Assembly: GCA_024760905.1 (NCBI GenBank)
Contig: CM045734.1
Location: forward strand, 42,173,564 to 42,237,563
Direction: 5' to 3'
Length of the DNA stretch: 64,000 bases
DNA from: Plotosus lineatus
Taxonomy: Eukaryota > Chordata > Actinopteri > Siluriformes > Plotosidae
Position 1 is the first letter of the stretch. Each line of letters begins with the position of its first letter. The notes beneath the pieces were generated by a model, which worked only from the letters and a program-made list of their open reading frames with translations, was not told the origin of the DNA and did not search any database. Both the position numbers and the translations under genes were made by a program. Below are positions 10,907 to 21,454 of this stretch, in pieces.

Positions 10907-11216
10907 TAGGTGGGGCCGGTGGTGTAGTGGTTAAGGTGCTGCGCTCATGATCGGGAGGTTGTGAGTTCGAATCCCACTGAGACCCTCACTGTGCTAAGAC
11001 CCCTGGGCAAGGTCTCAACCGCAAGTGTGTCTCTGTTCACCCAGCAGTGTGAATGGGTACCAGTAAAATATACTGGGAAGGTAACCTGCGATGGACTAGC
11101 GTCCCATCCAGGAGGAGTTGAACTCCTGGTCGCTTCACGCTACAGAAACCGGGGATAAGCACCGCCCTGATGAGCCACTAGGCTCGGGTGTAAAAACCCA
11201 ACATACTTCACCTTAC
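10907..11216 (+). mobile_element. SINE-V, full length with 14-bp target duplication
   Basis: Head GGCCGGTGGTGTAGTGGTTA (A-box-like) and GTGAGTTCGAATCCCAC (B-box-like). The body is shared with the 6616-6929 copy. Exact flanking repeats AGTCGCGGAAATTT lie at 10893-10906 and 11217-11230. This confirms both boundaries and a retrotransposition origin. Confidence 0.92.
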
Positions 11217-11230
11217 AGTCGCGGAAATTT

Positions 11231-12270
11231 ACGTTGATCAACTATAAAGTAGACCAAATTAAGTCAGTACACGCAACTCAGCCACTAAAACAAGTGGGTA
11301 CACGGCATGTACCCACCACTACAGCACTGGGTGTAGACATATGTCCACAATCCCATTATGAACCATCATCTTATTCAAGTTGTATTCCCATGATCGGCTT
11401 TGTTGTACTGCCACCCAAGATCCAAGACGTTCATTGCTATAATGTGCCAAAATATTCTCAAATACAGTATTCACCATTCAGGATGGGAAGGACAATCTAA
11501 TATCTATAACCGTTTTGTTCTTTAGAGCCCAGAACCAAAATGTTTAAAGACCATTTGAAAGATATTGGATGTGAAATTTTATGCTGAGTAATAAATTTGA
11601 CATATATGGTATAGGAGCTTAGCTGAATACTGCCCGATTCATCTGCTAGACTTTTCATCAAAGCCTTCAAGTATCACATTGGGCACTCTGCCTGTGGAAA
11701 GCGTTCGTAAATTGCTTTGTATTTGCAGAAGAATACTTCACACAGGATGAGCCTCCTCTCAACACCGCTGGCAGATGAGGACAGTCACATATAAAAGTCC
11801 CCTCTGGTTTGTACATTTGTTTGTTGACATGCTTGGTGGATTTATTGTATACTAGTACAGTGTACAAGTATTAGATTTCTGTATTATTGTATCAGGAGCA
11901 CGCTGTTAAAGATACAAACGTATTGGGGACTGTCTGCTAAATAGGACTGAGACATGAAGTGAGACATATATCCAGAGGAACTGCAGTAAATTGGAAAAAA
12001 AAAAAAAAAAAACCCAAAAAACAGTAGACTGAGAACTGCAGTAGACAGAAAAACAACCCTATGACATAAATTTGTTATAAAAAAACGGTACGAATGACAA
12101 GTCAGTAATGACAGTTAAAGTGCAAATTTAGAGTTAAAAGGCAAATATTGATTTTCCTCCTTATTTATATCATATTTGATGTGTAGAAGTGTTTCATTTA
12201 ATTTTTTCTTTCAAAGTCAACATCCCTTGACAAAATTATCTTTACATGAGCCAAAGACTTTTGCTCAATA
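11231..12270. other. No gene recognised
   Basis: Unique-looking AT-rich sequence. An 88-codon frame at 11234-11500 plus has no recognisable domain, no signal and no splice support. Confidence 0.5.
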
Positions 12271-12286
12271 TTTTATAGCTCAGCCG

Positions 12287-12595
12287 GAATGAGCACATCA
12301 GAGGGACAGCACATGTAAGATGTTTTGGAGACAAAGTCAGAGAGGCTAGATTGACATGGTTTGGACATGTACAGAGGAGGGATGGTGAATATACTGGTAG
12401 AAGGATGCTGAGGTTGGAACTGTCAGGCAGAAGGCCTAGAGGAAGACCACAGAGGAGATTTATGGATGTGGTGAAGGAGGACATGAAGGTAGTTGGTATA
12501 AGAGAAGAAGATGAGGAGGCTAGGGTGAGATGGAGACAGATGATTCGCTGTGGCGACCCCTGAAGGGAACAGCCGAAAGGAAAAGACGACGAAGA
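12287..12595 (+). mobile_element. RTE-a LINE, 3' terminal 0.3 kb only
   Basis: The frame reads NEHIRGTAHVRCFGDKVREA, WFGHVQRRDGEYTGR and WRQMIRCGDP-stop, then GGGAACAGCCGAAAGGAAAA. Flanking repeats TTTTATAGCTCAGCCG (12271-12286) and TTTTACAGCTCAGCCG (12596-12611) differ at one base. It is a severely 5'-truncated insertion. Confidence 0.9.
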
Positions 12596-12611
12596 TTTTA
12601 CAGCTCAGCCG

Positions 12612-13196
12612 CGATGATGCAGGGACTTTCAGATTCATGGTTTGGTTTAAACACCACTGTTAATCTTTTTTTTTTATTCGCAACAGATTATCGATCGGAT
12701 TTAAGATTTACATGACGTGTGAATTTTACTCATAAACCACAGAGATGGAAGGCACAGAGGCCCTTTGCACTGGTCAAGTGTCACCAGCATACTGTTCTGG
12801 AATTTGTTCTCAGCCAAAATTTTGTTTTGTTTGTGAATGCAGCTCTGAGGTTGAGAACATCAGCTGATGGTATTACTCTGTGCTTGTACTGGCCATGAAT
12901 TATTACACCTGTCTCAGACATGAAAAGGTGAATGAACTCACACAGAGAAGCTTGGGGAGGACGAGGGGTGGGGTGGGGGAAGAAACAACACTTATTTTAT
13001 AACCTCACAGTGCCCTGATCCAGGTCATGCACAGACTGCCAGGGACAGATGGTTACAGCAGTACAGGTGAGAAAAAAAAAGTAAAAAGCGGTCCACCTTT
13101 CTTATTTCATGCATTTTCTGAATTTTAGAATAGATATATGCAAAAATGTGAACATAATATCTACAATCAGGAAAAACAGAGAGACTTTTTTAAATC
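12612..13196. other. No gene recognised
   Basis: AT-rich sequence with short purine runs. Nothing on either strand could be assigned. Confidence 0.5.
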
Positions 13197-13320
13197 ATCC
13201 ATTTTTTTTGAACCGTTGAATCCTAATTTGGGTCATGGGAAGGCTGGCGCCTATCTCAACCAACTCTGAATGAGAGCAGAGTACACTCTGGACAGCTTGC
13301 CAGGCCACTGCAGTAAGACT
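13197..13320 (-). repeat. Fragment of the SINE-II/SINE-III 3' module
   Basis: In plus orientation AATCCTAATTTGGGTCATGG, then GAAGGCTGGCGCC and GTACACTCTGGACAGC. These are the reverse of the module that ends SINE-II and SINE-III copies. The head is missing. Confidence 0.65.
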
Positions 13321-13596
13321 TTGTTCAAAATGACAATTTGCATGATTGTTGATTGGTAAAAATCTGCCAGTTGAGGGCACTATTGAGATGTATGGTATGT
13401 CAGATTCGAATGTGGACGAGAAAGTGACAAGCAATCTGGAAATGTTACAAGTCTCAGATTTATGTTGTCTTATTGACGACAAATTATTTAATTTAAATTT
13501 GTGAATAAAGTTTTTGTCATTTGAAAACCAAGACCAAATGAAATTTTAATGATCAGAAGGTATGAATACATTCAACAAGCTATGTATGAAATAGCT

Positions 13597-13944
13597 GTCT
13601 GTCTGTCTTCCTTTCGGCTTTTTCCCTTTTACTCGGGAGTCGCCACAGCGAACCATTTGATTCGCACGTTTGATTTGGCAGAGGTTTTTACGTCGGATGC
13701 CCTTCCTGTCACAACCCTTTTTAGCAAGGGACAGAAACACGCTGACGGCTTTGCAGCTACTCTTTACGAAAGTCAGCAATGGTTCTTTTACATGAACCTC
13801 TCACCATAGACAGTCAGAGACATGGCCCGCCTTTGATAACCCAGTTAGCCGCACTGGAGGGGACAGTGACAACCTTGTGGAGAGTGGGACTCGAACCCCC
13901 AACCTTTGGATCAGCGATCCAGCGCCCTATACCACTAGACCACC
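13597..13944 (-). mobile_element. SINE-I, full length
   Basis: The minus strand runs from the head (GGTGGTCTAGTGGTATAGGG) to the RTE-a-like end and a (GACA)n tail. Short flanking repeats AATAGCT lie at 13590-13596 and 13945-13951. It closely resembles the copy at 63029-63364. Confidence 0.87.
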
Positions 13945-14488
13945 AATAGCTACAGCTTCAAAATATTTTTTATAAAAGAAATCAAACAAATTTGATTACA
14001 TTATTCAAATAATTAACACTTATTTTCCAAGGGCAACATCGATATCATGGAATACAATTCAGAGAGAGACAATTCATCAAAATCCACCAAGCCTGAGGCG
14101 AATAAATGTTTCAGTATACAGTGCAAGAAAACAAAAGCAAAATAAAAGCCAGTTTATCTCATCTATTCTTATACTTTCAAAGTAAAAAAAAAAAGACCTC
14201 TGGAAGTGTTCCTGAGCTCATGCAGTGATTTCCGGAATAGAAACATGCCTGTTTTTATTGTGGTGTCACCTAAGGGTCTTAAGATCATCTGATATTGATT
14301 ATTGGCTTTGACACTTGATTTTTCCAGATTCCAGAAACATTTGACATTATGTACTGTACATTATGCAGAATTTAAAGCTTCATTTTACACACACTTCTTT
14401 GCAGATTAGTGAATCATTGCCTCCAAATTAGTTGCAAAAATCCTCCGGCTTAGGTTACTAGTGTCAGCATGGTGTTATGCAATAGTTG

Positions 14489-14491
<3 letters not shown>

Positions 14492-14530
<39 letters not shown>
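14492..14530. repeat. (CA)n microsatellite
   Basis: About 19 CA units. Confidence 0.97.
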
Positions 14531-14531
<1 letters not shown>

Positions 14532-14559
14532 CACACAGCCCTCCATGAATATTATCGCT

Positions 14560-14810
14560 TCTTCTTTTCCTTTCGGCTTTTCCCTTTCTCAGGGGTCACC
14601 ACAGTGAATCATCTGATTTGCATATTTGATTTGGGATAGGTTTTTACATCTGATGCCTTTCCTGACACAACCCTTTAGCAAGGGACAGAAACATGCTGAC
14701 GGCTTTGCAGCTACTCTTTACAAAAGTCAGCAATGGTTCATTTACGTGAACCTCTCACCATAGACACTGAGAGACATGGCCGGCCTTTAATAACCCAGTT
14801 AGCTGCACTG

Positions 14811-14812
<2 letters not shown>
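14560..14812 (-). mobile_element. SINE-I, 5'-truncated at a (TA)n tract
   Basis: The RTE-a-like end is at 14560-14600 (reverse of GGGAAAAGCCGAAAGGAAAA) and the body extends to AGTTAGCTGCACTG (about 14810). The tRNA-like head is absent, and (TA)n begins within a few bases of the break. Confidence 0.85.

Positions 14813-14813
<1 letters not shown>

Positions 14814-14888
<75 letters not shown>
14814..14888. repeat. (TA)n microsatellite at the SINE truncation point
   Basis: About 36 TA units directly following the truncated SINE body. Confidence 0.96.
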
Positions 14889-14891
<3 letters not shown>

Positions 14892-15101
14892 TGTGCATAT
14901 ATATCATGCAACTGGTACTGAAATGTGTGAAATTGACCTTTGTCATTTTTTGTAGATTTTGAAAAAAATTTTTTGGTTTTTTTCCATTTTTTAATGTATT
15001 AGGCCAAAATGCATTATAGCCTGGTAGATGCCAAATTGAGCATGAAAAATGTGTACACCAGGAAGTACTTGATTTATTTCAAAAACTGTGTTCATCATAT
15101 A

Positions 15102-15952
15102 CAGGGATCCCTCATTTTCCGCGGTTAATTGGGACCGAGATCTCCCTGCAACCACCGAATTCCGTGAAGTAGGATCAACCCCCCACCCCCTACTGACATA
15201 TACGTACATGTATATGTGTATATAATATCAATAAATACATATTCAATGCAACAGGGGCAATGGTGGTCTAGTGGTATTGGGTGATGGATCGCTGATCCAA
15301 AGGTTGCGGGTTCGAGTCCCACTCTCCACAGGGTTGTCACTGTCCCCCCAAGTGCAGCTAACTTGGTTATCAAAAGGTGGGCCATGTCTCTCACTGTCTA
15401 TGGTGAGAGACATGTAAAAGAACCATTGCTGACTTTCTTAAAGAGTAGCTGCAAAGCCGTCAGCGTGTTTCTGTCCTTTGCTAAAAGGGTTGTGACAGGA
15501 AGGGCATCCAACGTAAAAACCTATGACAAATCAAATGTGCCAATCAGATGACTCGATGAGGCGACTCCCGAGTAAAAGGGAAAAAGCCGAAAGGAAGACA
15601 GACAGACATATTGAATGCGACAAATGCTTATAAAAACAACAAATAAACATTCAAAAATAATGCATAAGATGTAAATAACATATAAATACACATACATTCA
15701 GGCAGGCACATACAGATACACATCTGACAAAAATGTAAGTAGTTTTGATGGGAGGTTTTGGGTTGTTTTTTGTTTGTTTATGTTTTTTTTTTTTTGCATA
15801 ATTGGCCTTGTTTTGCGACATTTTCCTTAACTTTTTCCCCCCTATTCGTCTTTAATTTCCTTATTTTTTACTTCGATGAATATTTAAAAAAAAAAAAAAT
15901 GCGATGCACTGAAGCCGCATGAATTGAAGCGTGAAGTAGCGAGGGATCCCTG
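15102..15952 (+). mobile_element. Pogo-A MITE-like element, split by a SINE
   Basis: Terminal inverted repeats CAGGGATCCCTC (15102) and GAGGGATCCCTG (to 15952), each flanked by TA (15100-15101, 15953-15954) as in pogo/Tigger/mariner insertions. With the inner SINE and one copy of its TSD removed, about 480 bp remain and no transposase can be read, so it is non-autonomous. Sister copies are at 43113-48226 and from 61864. Confidence 0.82.
15254..15606 (+). mobile_element. SINE-I, full length, inside pogo-A
   Basis: Head GGTGGTCTAGTGGTATTGGG, B-box GGTTCGAGTCCCAC, common body, RTE-a-like end and (GACA)n tail. Flanking repeats CATATTCAATGCAACA (15238-15253) and CATATTGAATGCGACA (15607-15622) are 16 bp with two differences. 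Confidence 0.9.
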
Positions 15953-15954
15953 TA

Positions 15955-17212
15955 TACATACATATTTGATATGATTTTATCTTCCAGGCATGCACTAAAG
16001 AATTTGATGCATTGATTCACAAATAAACTCAAAATAAAAGTAAAATACTGTATATAAAAAAAAAAATAAAGTTTTGTGATTTAAAAAAAAAAAAGAAATT
16101 AATTTAAAAAAAATATATAATTTTTCTCAATCACAAAACTTTACTTTTTATATACAGTATTTATATATATATATCAATTATCTGACAGAATATTAACTCA
16201 CACAGTTAGTAGGAGTTATTGGGTTCCAGAAGTGTCTTTGGTATCGAAAGTTTGCTGATTTGATTCCTGAACCAGCAGAGAAAATGTGTGGCATGTAGGG
16301 GAGTTAGCTGCATCATTCCTTCCTCCATCTTCATGGCTGAAGTGCCCTTGAGTAAGGCACCTAATCCCCAGCAGCCCACTGCTCTGAATATGTTTGTGTC
16401 CACTTTGAATGCAGAGGCATTCATTTCCCTCATTTTAATTACAGTTATATCGCTTCTTAATACAATACATAACAATAAAATAAAAAAAATCCATCTGCTA
16501 CCTGTACTGTTTATCCATCAGAGTTATTGAAGAAGATGGTACAAATCCCAGTTGACTTTGGGCAAGAATTTTGGAACATGTGGAACAGGTTGTCAGGCTA
16601 CTATAGGGCTGACATAAACACAAACAACCTTTGCCAGTAACATTCACATCTACGGGAATTATGCACGTCTTTGAACTCTGAATGGAAACCGATGTACCCT
16701 GAGGTAACCCACAGGAGCACAGAGAAAACATACGAACTCTAATCAGAAAGGACCTTGGCTAAGATTCAGACCCTGAGGCGACAGTGCCTACCACTGAGCC
16801 ACTTGTGTTAGACTAATATACAACATAAAACAAAAAATGGATAAAAAGAAATGGCACTAAAATAAAATTGGAAATAAAAATGAAAAAAAACAGCTTCAAC
16901 TCTGATACCACCACTATCTTATTTTAATGGGTGCTTTCGGACCATTTTATTCTTTAAAAAAAGAAAAAAAACAACACATTTTTTGATCAACATGTTGTTG
17001 ATTGATATTACAAGTGATTTCTACCAACGATCAATCACATCTCTTTTTACATTTTTTTATTTTTTATTTTCATAGTTTGCTATAAAAATGCATATAATTC
17101 TTGGTAAGGCAGGCTACCTTTTCAGACTGTATTTCCTGTCAGAATTCTTAACATGAATATGTTTTTCAACTGATTGATAACATTGCAGGACAGTGTCCTT
17201 TTTAAATTGAAA
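15955..17212. repeat. AT-rich stretch with degraded SINE pieces
   Basis: 16230-16400 contains GTGCCCTTGAGTAAGGCACC, a piece typical of V-SINE-like fish SINEs. 16560-16805 is a degraded SINE-III on the minus strand (reverse of its print-style middle and its tRNA-like head ending near GAGCCACTTGTG). The rest holds A- and T-rich runs and no gene. Confidence 0.5.
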
Positions 17213-17214
17213 TA

Positions 17215-18002
17215 CAGTGATACCTCTGCTCACGAACATAATTGGTTCCCAGAAAGTGTGTTTGAGGCGAAAAGTTCATCTTCCGAACATTTATTTCCCA
17301 TAAGAAACCATTAAAATGAGAATAATCCGTTCCCAGGTCCCCATAAAACATAATTTTCTACTAAATAAGCCTTAAAACTACACAAAAATATACCTTATTT
17401 TATGTATAATAAATGTCTATTGTATTGTAATTAAAGAAATAAACTGTACTGTATAATAAAGTGGTTTTATTTACCTTTGTGATGGTAGTTGATGGCTTGA
17501 TGGAATGGAGTGGGAGGAGGAGGGAGGGAGGGACTTACTGTTTGGAAGGAGTGTTTGGAAACGCCTACTGTTTGGAAACACCCTTAGCCACACACGCACC
17601 CTTAATAGCTTCCTTGTTCTTAAGGATGGGAGCAATGGTAGACTTAGCGTACTGGTACTGGGACGCTGAGTCACACAAACGCACACCTCGTTCGTGTTGT
17701 TCAATGATCTCCGCCTGTGGTGGGGTCTTTTTCGGTCCCATAATAGCAAAAGTACACTCAATATGGTCCAAAATGTCTAGCAAACACAAACCACTTCCGC
17801 ATTCAAAGAAAGGGGGTGACGAACTGTGACGCCGTGAGCGTGCGTCAGCTTCTCGTGGCCGCCACCGTGGCGCTGTTCGACTGCGTGGTTTGATTCGTCT
17901 GCCGAAAACTAGTTCGTCAGCAGAAACTATATGCTCGCAAATTTAATGTTCTTGAGGCGAAAAGTTCGTGAGCTTAAGCGTTCGTCAGCGGAGGTTTTAC
18001 TG
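17215..18002 (-). mobile_element. Pogo/Tigger-like element with CAGTGATACCTC ends
   Basis: Left end CAGTGATACCTCTGCTCACG and the reverse of the right end CAGTAAAACCTCCGCTGACG. TA duplications lie at 17213-17214 and 18003-18004. Subterminal repeats around GAGGCGAAAAGTTC occur at both ends. At 788 bp it keeps only the start of a transposase, so it is an internal-deletion derivative. Confidence 0.87.
17565..17741 (-). pseudogene. N-terminal psq/CENP-B-type HTH of a Tigger transposase
   Basis: From the Met at 17741 it reads MGPKKTPPQAEIIEQHERGV, then SQYQYAKSTIAPILKNKEAI and KGACVAKGVSK. This matches the DNA-binding start of CENP-B-like Tigger transposases (known family pattern). The frame then ends, and no second HTH or DDE domain follows before the right terminal repeat. 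A host CENP-B-derived gene is unlikely, because the fragment sits inside clear transposon ends. Confidence 0.8.
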
Positions 18003-18180
18003 TACTCTCAAATGGAAAACAGGAGAAATCACAGTCTGTTTTGCAGTCTATTTTATCTGGATCATGTGGTGGAGTGTGTCAAGTTATAACTTTAAAAGAC
18101 TGCTGAAATCTCACTGAGGAAATTCATGCAGAGATTCAAGGACTGAATATCTAAATACGTATTAATATCATATGCACATA

Positions 18181-18232
18181 TTCATTCATTCTCTGAACCG
18201 CTAAGTCTTAATTAGGGTTGAGAGGAGGCCAA
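18181..18232 (-). repeat. Small SINE-II/III tail fragment
   Basis: ATTCATTCATTCTCTGAACC followed by TAATTAGGGTTGAGAGGAGG is the reverse of the (GAAT)n-ending 3' module. Confidence 0.6.
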
Positions 18233-18288
18233 TTTAATAACATCATTTACTAAATCTGCCACACCCACTTTAAAAATAAACATTATTG

Positions 18289-18513
18289 ATTCCTTTTCTG
18301 AACCGCTTAATCTTAATTAGGGTCACAGGGAGGCTGGTGCCCATCTCTTCAGACATTGCTCGAAGGCAGAGCACACACATGGCAAGCCTTTGATAACCCA
18401 GTTAGTTGCACTTTGGGGATAGCAGGGACAGAAAACCTGCTGATAGTGGGGCTTGAACCCCCAATCTTGGGATGAGTAATTCAGCACCCATCCACCAGAC
18501 CACAACTGCCCCA
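18289..18513 (-). mobile_element. SINE-II with internal deletion
   Basis: Tail module (TTAATTAGGGTCACAGGGAG) and tRNA-like head (reverse of GGGGCAGTTGTGGTCTGGTG) are present. The central body between about 18370 and 18390 is missing, so the tail joins directly to GGCAAGCCTTTGATAACCC. Confidence 0.75.
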
Positions 18514-18565
18514 TGTATATACTGGAATAATTTTTTTCGAATAAATGATGTGCACACTTAAGACT

Positions 18566-18799
18566 CATTCAATTGCTTGTCGAACTGCTTAATGCTACTT
18601 GGACGGCAGGGAGGATGGAGCCTATCTTAGCTGACACTGGGTGAAGGTGTCACAAGGCCAACAGTCACATCCACACCTAGTGACAATTGGAATAATTAAT
18701 TAGCCTCAAGTGCATGTCTTTGGAGCATGGAAGTAAACCACAGTAAACCTTCTTGTTATGAAGCGGACATGATGTCCACTATGCCACTGTGCTGCCACG
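18566..18799 (-). mobile_element. SINE-III, degraded
   Basis: In plus orientation it runs from the tail (CATTCAATTGCTTGTCGAAC) through CACATCCACACCTAGTGACA and GCATGTCTTTGGAGCATGG. It ends at the head reversed (GCCACTGTGCTGCCACG). Confidence 0.7.
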
Positions 18800-18964
18800 C
18801 TTAAAACTGCTGGTAAAAAAAAATAAATTATTTTTTGCACTTTACTGAAGGAAACAAAACTGTCTATTCCAGGGGTCGGGAACCTTTTTGACTAAGAGAG
18901 CCAAAAAAAAAATATTTTAAAATCTCATGCTCTGAGAGAAACATAATATATATATATATATAAA

Positions 18965-19221
18965 ACCCCAGTGCAGCTAACTGGGTTATCAAAGGCGGGC
19001 CATATCTCTCACTGTCTATGGTGAGAGGTTCATGTAAAAGAACCATTGCTGACTTTCGTAAAGAATTGGCTGCAAAGCCGTCAGTGTGTTTTTGTCCCTT
19101 GATAAAGGGTTGTGACAGGAAGGGCATCTGACATAAAAACCTATGCCAAATCAAATGTGCGAATCAGATGATTCGCTGTGGCGATTCCTGAGAAAGGGAA
19201 AAAGCCGAAAGGAAAAGAAGA
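18965..19221 (+). mobile_element. SINE-I, 5'-truncated, inside hAT-1
   Basis: Starts in the body at CCCCAGTGCAGCTAACTGGG, just after a (TA)n run, and ends ATGATTCGCTGTGGCG then AAGCCGAAAGGAAAAGAAG. The tRNA-like head is missing. Confidence 0.87.
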
Positions 19222-19227
19222 TATACA

Positions 19228-19811
19228 CAGTCGGCCCCCAACTTATGAAGACCCCTGTGTACGAAATCCCCGGGTTACAAAAACATTTTCCTGAGTTTCC
19301 GTCCCCGAGATACGAAACAACCCCTCTTACGAAAAGAAATTCAAAATTCAAATGTGCCAATCAAAATTTCACACGACGCCCGAGTTGCTCAGTCATTGGC
19401 TGTCTCTCAACATCCCGTCCCTCTGGCCTCCCAGATAGAGACAGAAGGAAGCTTCACTCCTTAGTTTTTAGTTTAGTTTTTTCAGTTATTTTAATTCAGC
19501 AAATGGTCAAGCAGGGAATGTGCTTTGAATTCACGTCTTGTGGGTGTGGCCCGCAGCACGTGTACGAGAGAGCGAGAGAGCGAGAGAGAGAGAGAGAAGG
19601 AATAACACTTTAGTTTTTAAGTTGTTTAATTAAGTAAATGTTTAATAAATGTGGGTGCATTTGAGCTCATCCAGAATTCCGATCCTCCAAGGCATTAAAT
19701 TAAAGTTGAGTTTGTCAAGCAGGGAATGCGCTTTGAATTCACGTCTTGTGGGCGTGGCCCGCATGCACGTGAGAGAGATAGAGACATAGAGAGAAAAAAA
19801 AGAGAGAGAAG

Positions 19812-19844
<33 letters not shown>

Positions 19845-20141
19845 GTGTGTTAACAAAAAATGATTAATAATGGTTTAATTAATAAATATGTTAATAAAAT
19901 GGTTTAATATGCTAATAAAATGTTTAAATGGTTTAATAAATAATTTTCTTTTACTTTTTACACATATTTCATACAAAATTGGTGTACTTTTATCATTTTT
20001 AAAGGGTTTATCCAGTCCAAAGACTGGAGCCTTGGAACGAATTAGGCGTTTAACATGTAAAATGTAACCCCTACTTACGAACTCCCGGCAATACAAAAAG
20101 GGCTCTGGAATGGATTAATTTCGTAAGTTGGGGGCCGACTG
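19228..20141. mobile_element. Pogo-C-like element nested in hAT-1
   Basis: Inverted ends CAGTCGGCCCCCAACTTATG (19228) and the reverse of TAAGTTGGGGGCCGACTG (to 20141). TA follows on the right. The left dinucleotide is CA, one change from TA. It starts six bases after a SINE-I 3' end. The interior has (GA)n tracts and an internal duplication, but no transposase frame. Confidence 0.8.
19503..19780 (+). repeat. Direct duplication inside pogo-C, with (GA)n tracts
   Basis: GTCAAGCAGGGAATGTGCTT (19504) recurs as GTCAAGCAGGGAATGCGCTT (about 19717). Both continue TTGAATTCACGTCTTGTGGG and GTGGCCCGCA and are followed by GA-rich runs. The period is about 213 bp. Confidence 0.8.
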
Positions 20142-20254
20142 TATATGTGTGTGTGTGTGTGCGTGTGTGTGTGTATATATATATATATATAAATAATAAT
20201 TTTCTGAGTAGATCCTTCTGTAAGAGAGTGCTCAATAAGCAAATAAAAATAAAA

Positions 20255-20333
20255 GGACAAAGACTTTCTATTGAAACTTCATTTATCACTAAAATGAAGT
20301 GATAAATGAAGTTTCAATAGAAAGTCTTTGTCC
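20255..20333. repeat. Perfect inverted repeat, 36-bp arms, 7-base loop
   Basis: The arm starting GGACAAAGACTTTCTATTGA (20255-20290) is exactly reversed at 20298-20333. The loop is AAAATGA. (TA)n tracts lie on both sides (20174-20191 and 20342-20382). Confidence 0.97.
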
Positions 20334-20337
20334 TGTC

Positions 20338-20385
<48 letters not shown>

Positions 20386-20520
20386 AATATGTATGTATGT
20401 ACTGAGTACAACTAAATTGAAAAGGAAGACCAACATTTTGAGAGTATAATAAGACTCTGAATTTATTTTAAATGACATTGTCATAATGAAGTTATTTATA
20501 CATAAGAAAAGCACATCTTA

Positions 20521-20718
20521 TTATTCCTGCGACTTCTGGTGCTGCATGGTTTTGCTGATGGCTTTGTAGTCTGGTTGATATGGGGTGAGGTTCAGCTTCA
20601 TGCAGGTGTTTAGGCTTCCATCTGTTAAACGTGACTGCAGCTTAATGTTTATCAGGTGTGAGAAGGACTGCTCGCATACGCATGTGGAGCCAAACATGGT
20701 CAATACGACGGGACTCAC
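20521..20718 (-). pseudogene. hAT-1 transposase C-terminal dimerisation segment
   Basis: Reads VVLTMFGSTCVCEQSFSHLI then KLQSRLTDGSLNTCMKLNLT. This is the pattern of the hAT C-terminal domain (S-T/C-x-x-C-E-Q-x-F-S followed by R-L-T-D-x-x-L). Only this part survives. The BED finger and catalytic regions are absent between here and the right terminal repeat, so the element is non-autonomous. Confidence 0.82.
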
Positions 20719-21454
20719 ATGCTGCAGTGTTTATTTGATAGGAAGCACGTCCCAAGTTTTGGCAATCAGCTGGTCTACGGGTTGAAGTTTTTCCATGTCT
20801 GTCCATTTGTGTTTGCTTGCCAGCTGTGCTTGGCTTCGTGCAAATGAGCTGATCAAAAACGAGGGAACTTTATCTCTTGACTCAAAAACAACATGCGCAG
20901 TCTGTGGCTGTTGTTATAATCCAATAAAATTAGAGTTTCAAGGTATCAGACGCGCCCGCATACTGGCGTACAGAAAGGACTGGCTCTCCGCTGCGCGCCA
21001 CAGTGACATGGCATTGAAAATAGATGTATAGATTTAAATACGTGAGATTTACTCATCTGTATTTGTTTTATTTGATGGCTTTTTTTGTATTTTTATTTAA
21101 ATGACAGTGAAATTATATATTCGTTATTATATTGTTAAGAAAGGCCACCTGATTTATCTGAGAGCCAGATACAGTCATCAAAAAAGCCATGTCTGGCTCA
21201 TGAGCCATAGGTTCCCAACCCCTGGTCTATTCCTTGACAAACAGAAGAACTTTGCTGTTATCTTAATATTATTGGCCCTAAAGGCCATGAAGAAGGCAAA
21301 TCCAATCTGTGACAGTGACTTAACAATGCCTACAGATAGATATGAAGGCCAATCAATGAATGAACACATCTCACACACTCTATTAAGACATGCCCATTTG
21401 TTAAGTACTGTCATGCCATTGGGATTTCGGACACAGATATCTATCTAAATGCAC

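Larger units (their letters stand above)
18870..21224 (-). mobile_element. hAT transposon (hAT-1) with exact 8-bp target duplication
   Basis: The ends CAGGGGTCGGGAACC (18870) and GGTTCCCAACCCCTG (to 21224) are inverted repeats. GTCTATTC flanks both sides (18862-18869, 21225-21232), the 8-bp duplication typical of hAT. The subterminal GAGAGCCA / TCTGAGAGCCAG also matches. Inside are a SINE-I, a pogo-C element, a perfect hairpin and a remnant of transposase on the minus strand. Confidence 0.92.

Noticed and set aside
10910..10985. tRNA-like sequence with A and B boxes (also in SINE-I and SINE-II heads)
   Set aside because: They are SINE heads: no closed acceptor stem with matching 3' side, continuous with SINE bodies, and bounded by target duplications. 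They are not functional tRNA genes.
17461..17829. 122-codon plus-strand frame
   Set aside because: It overlaps, in antisense, the minus-strand Tigger HTH remnant, which is recognisable; the plus frame is not.
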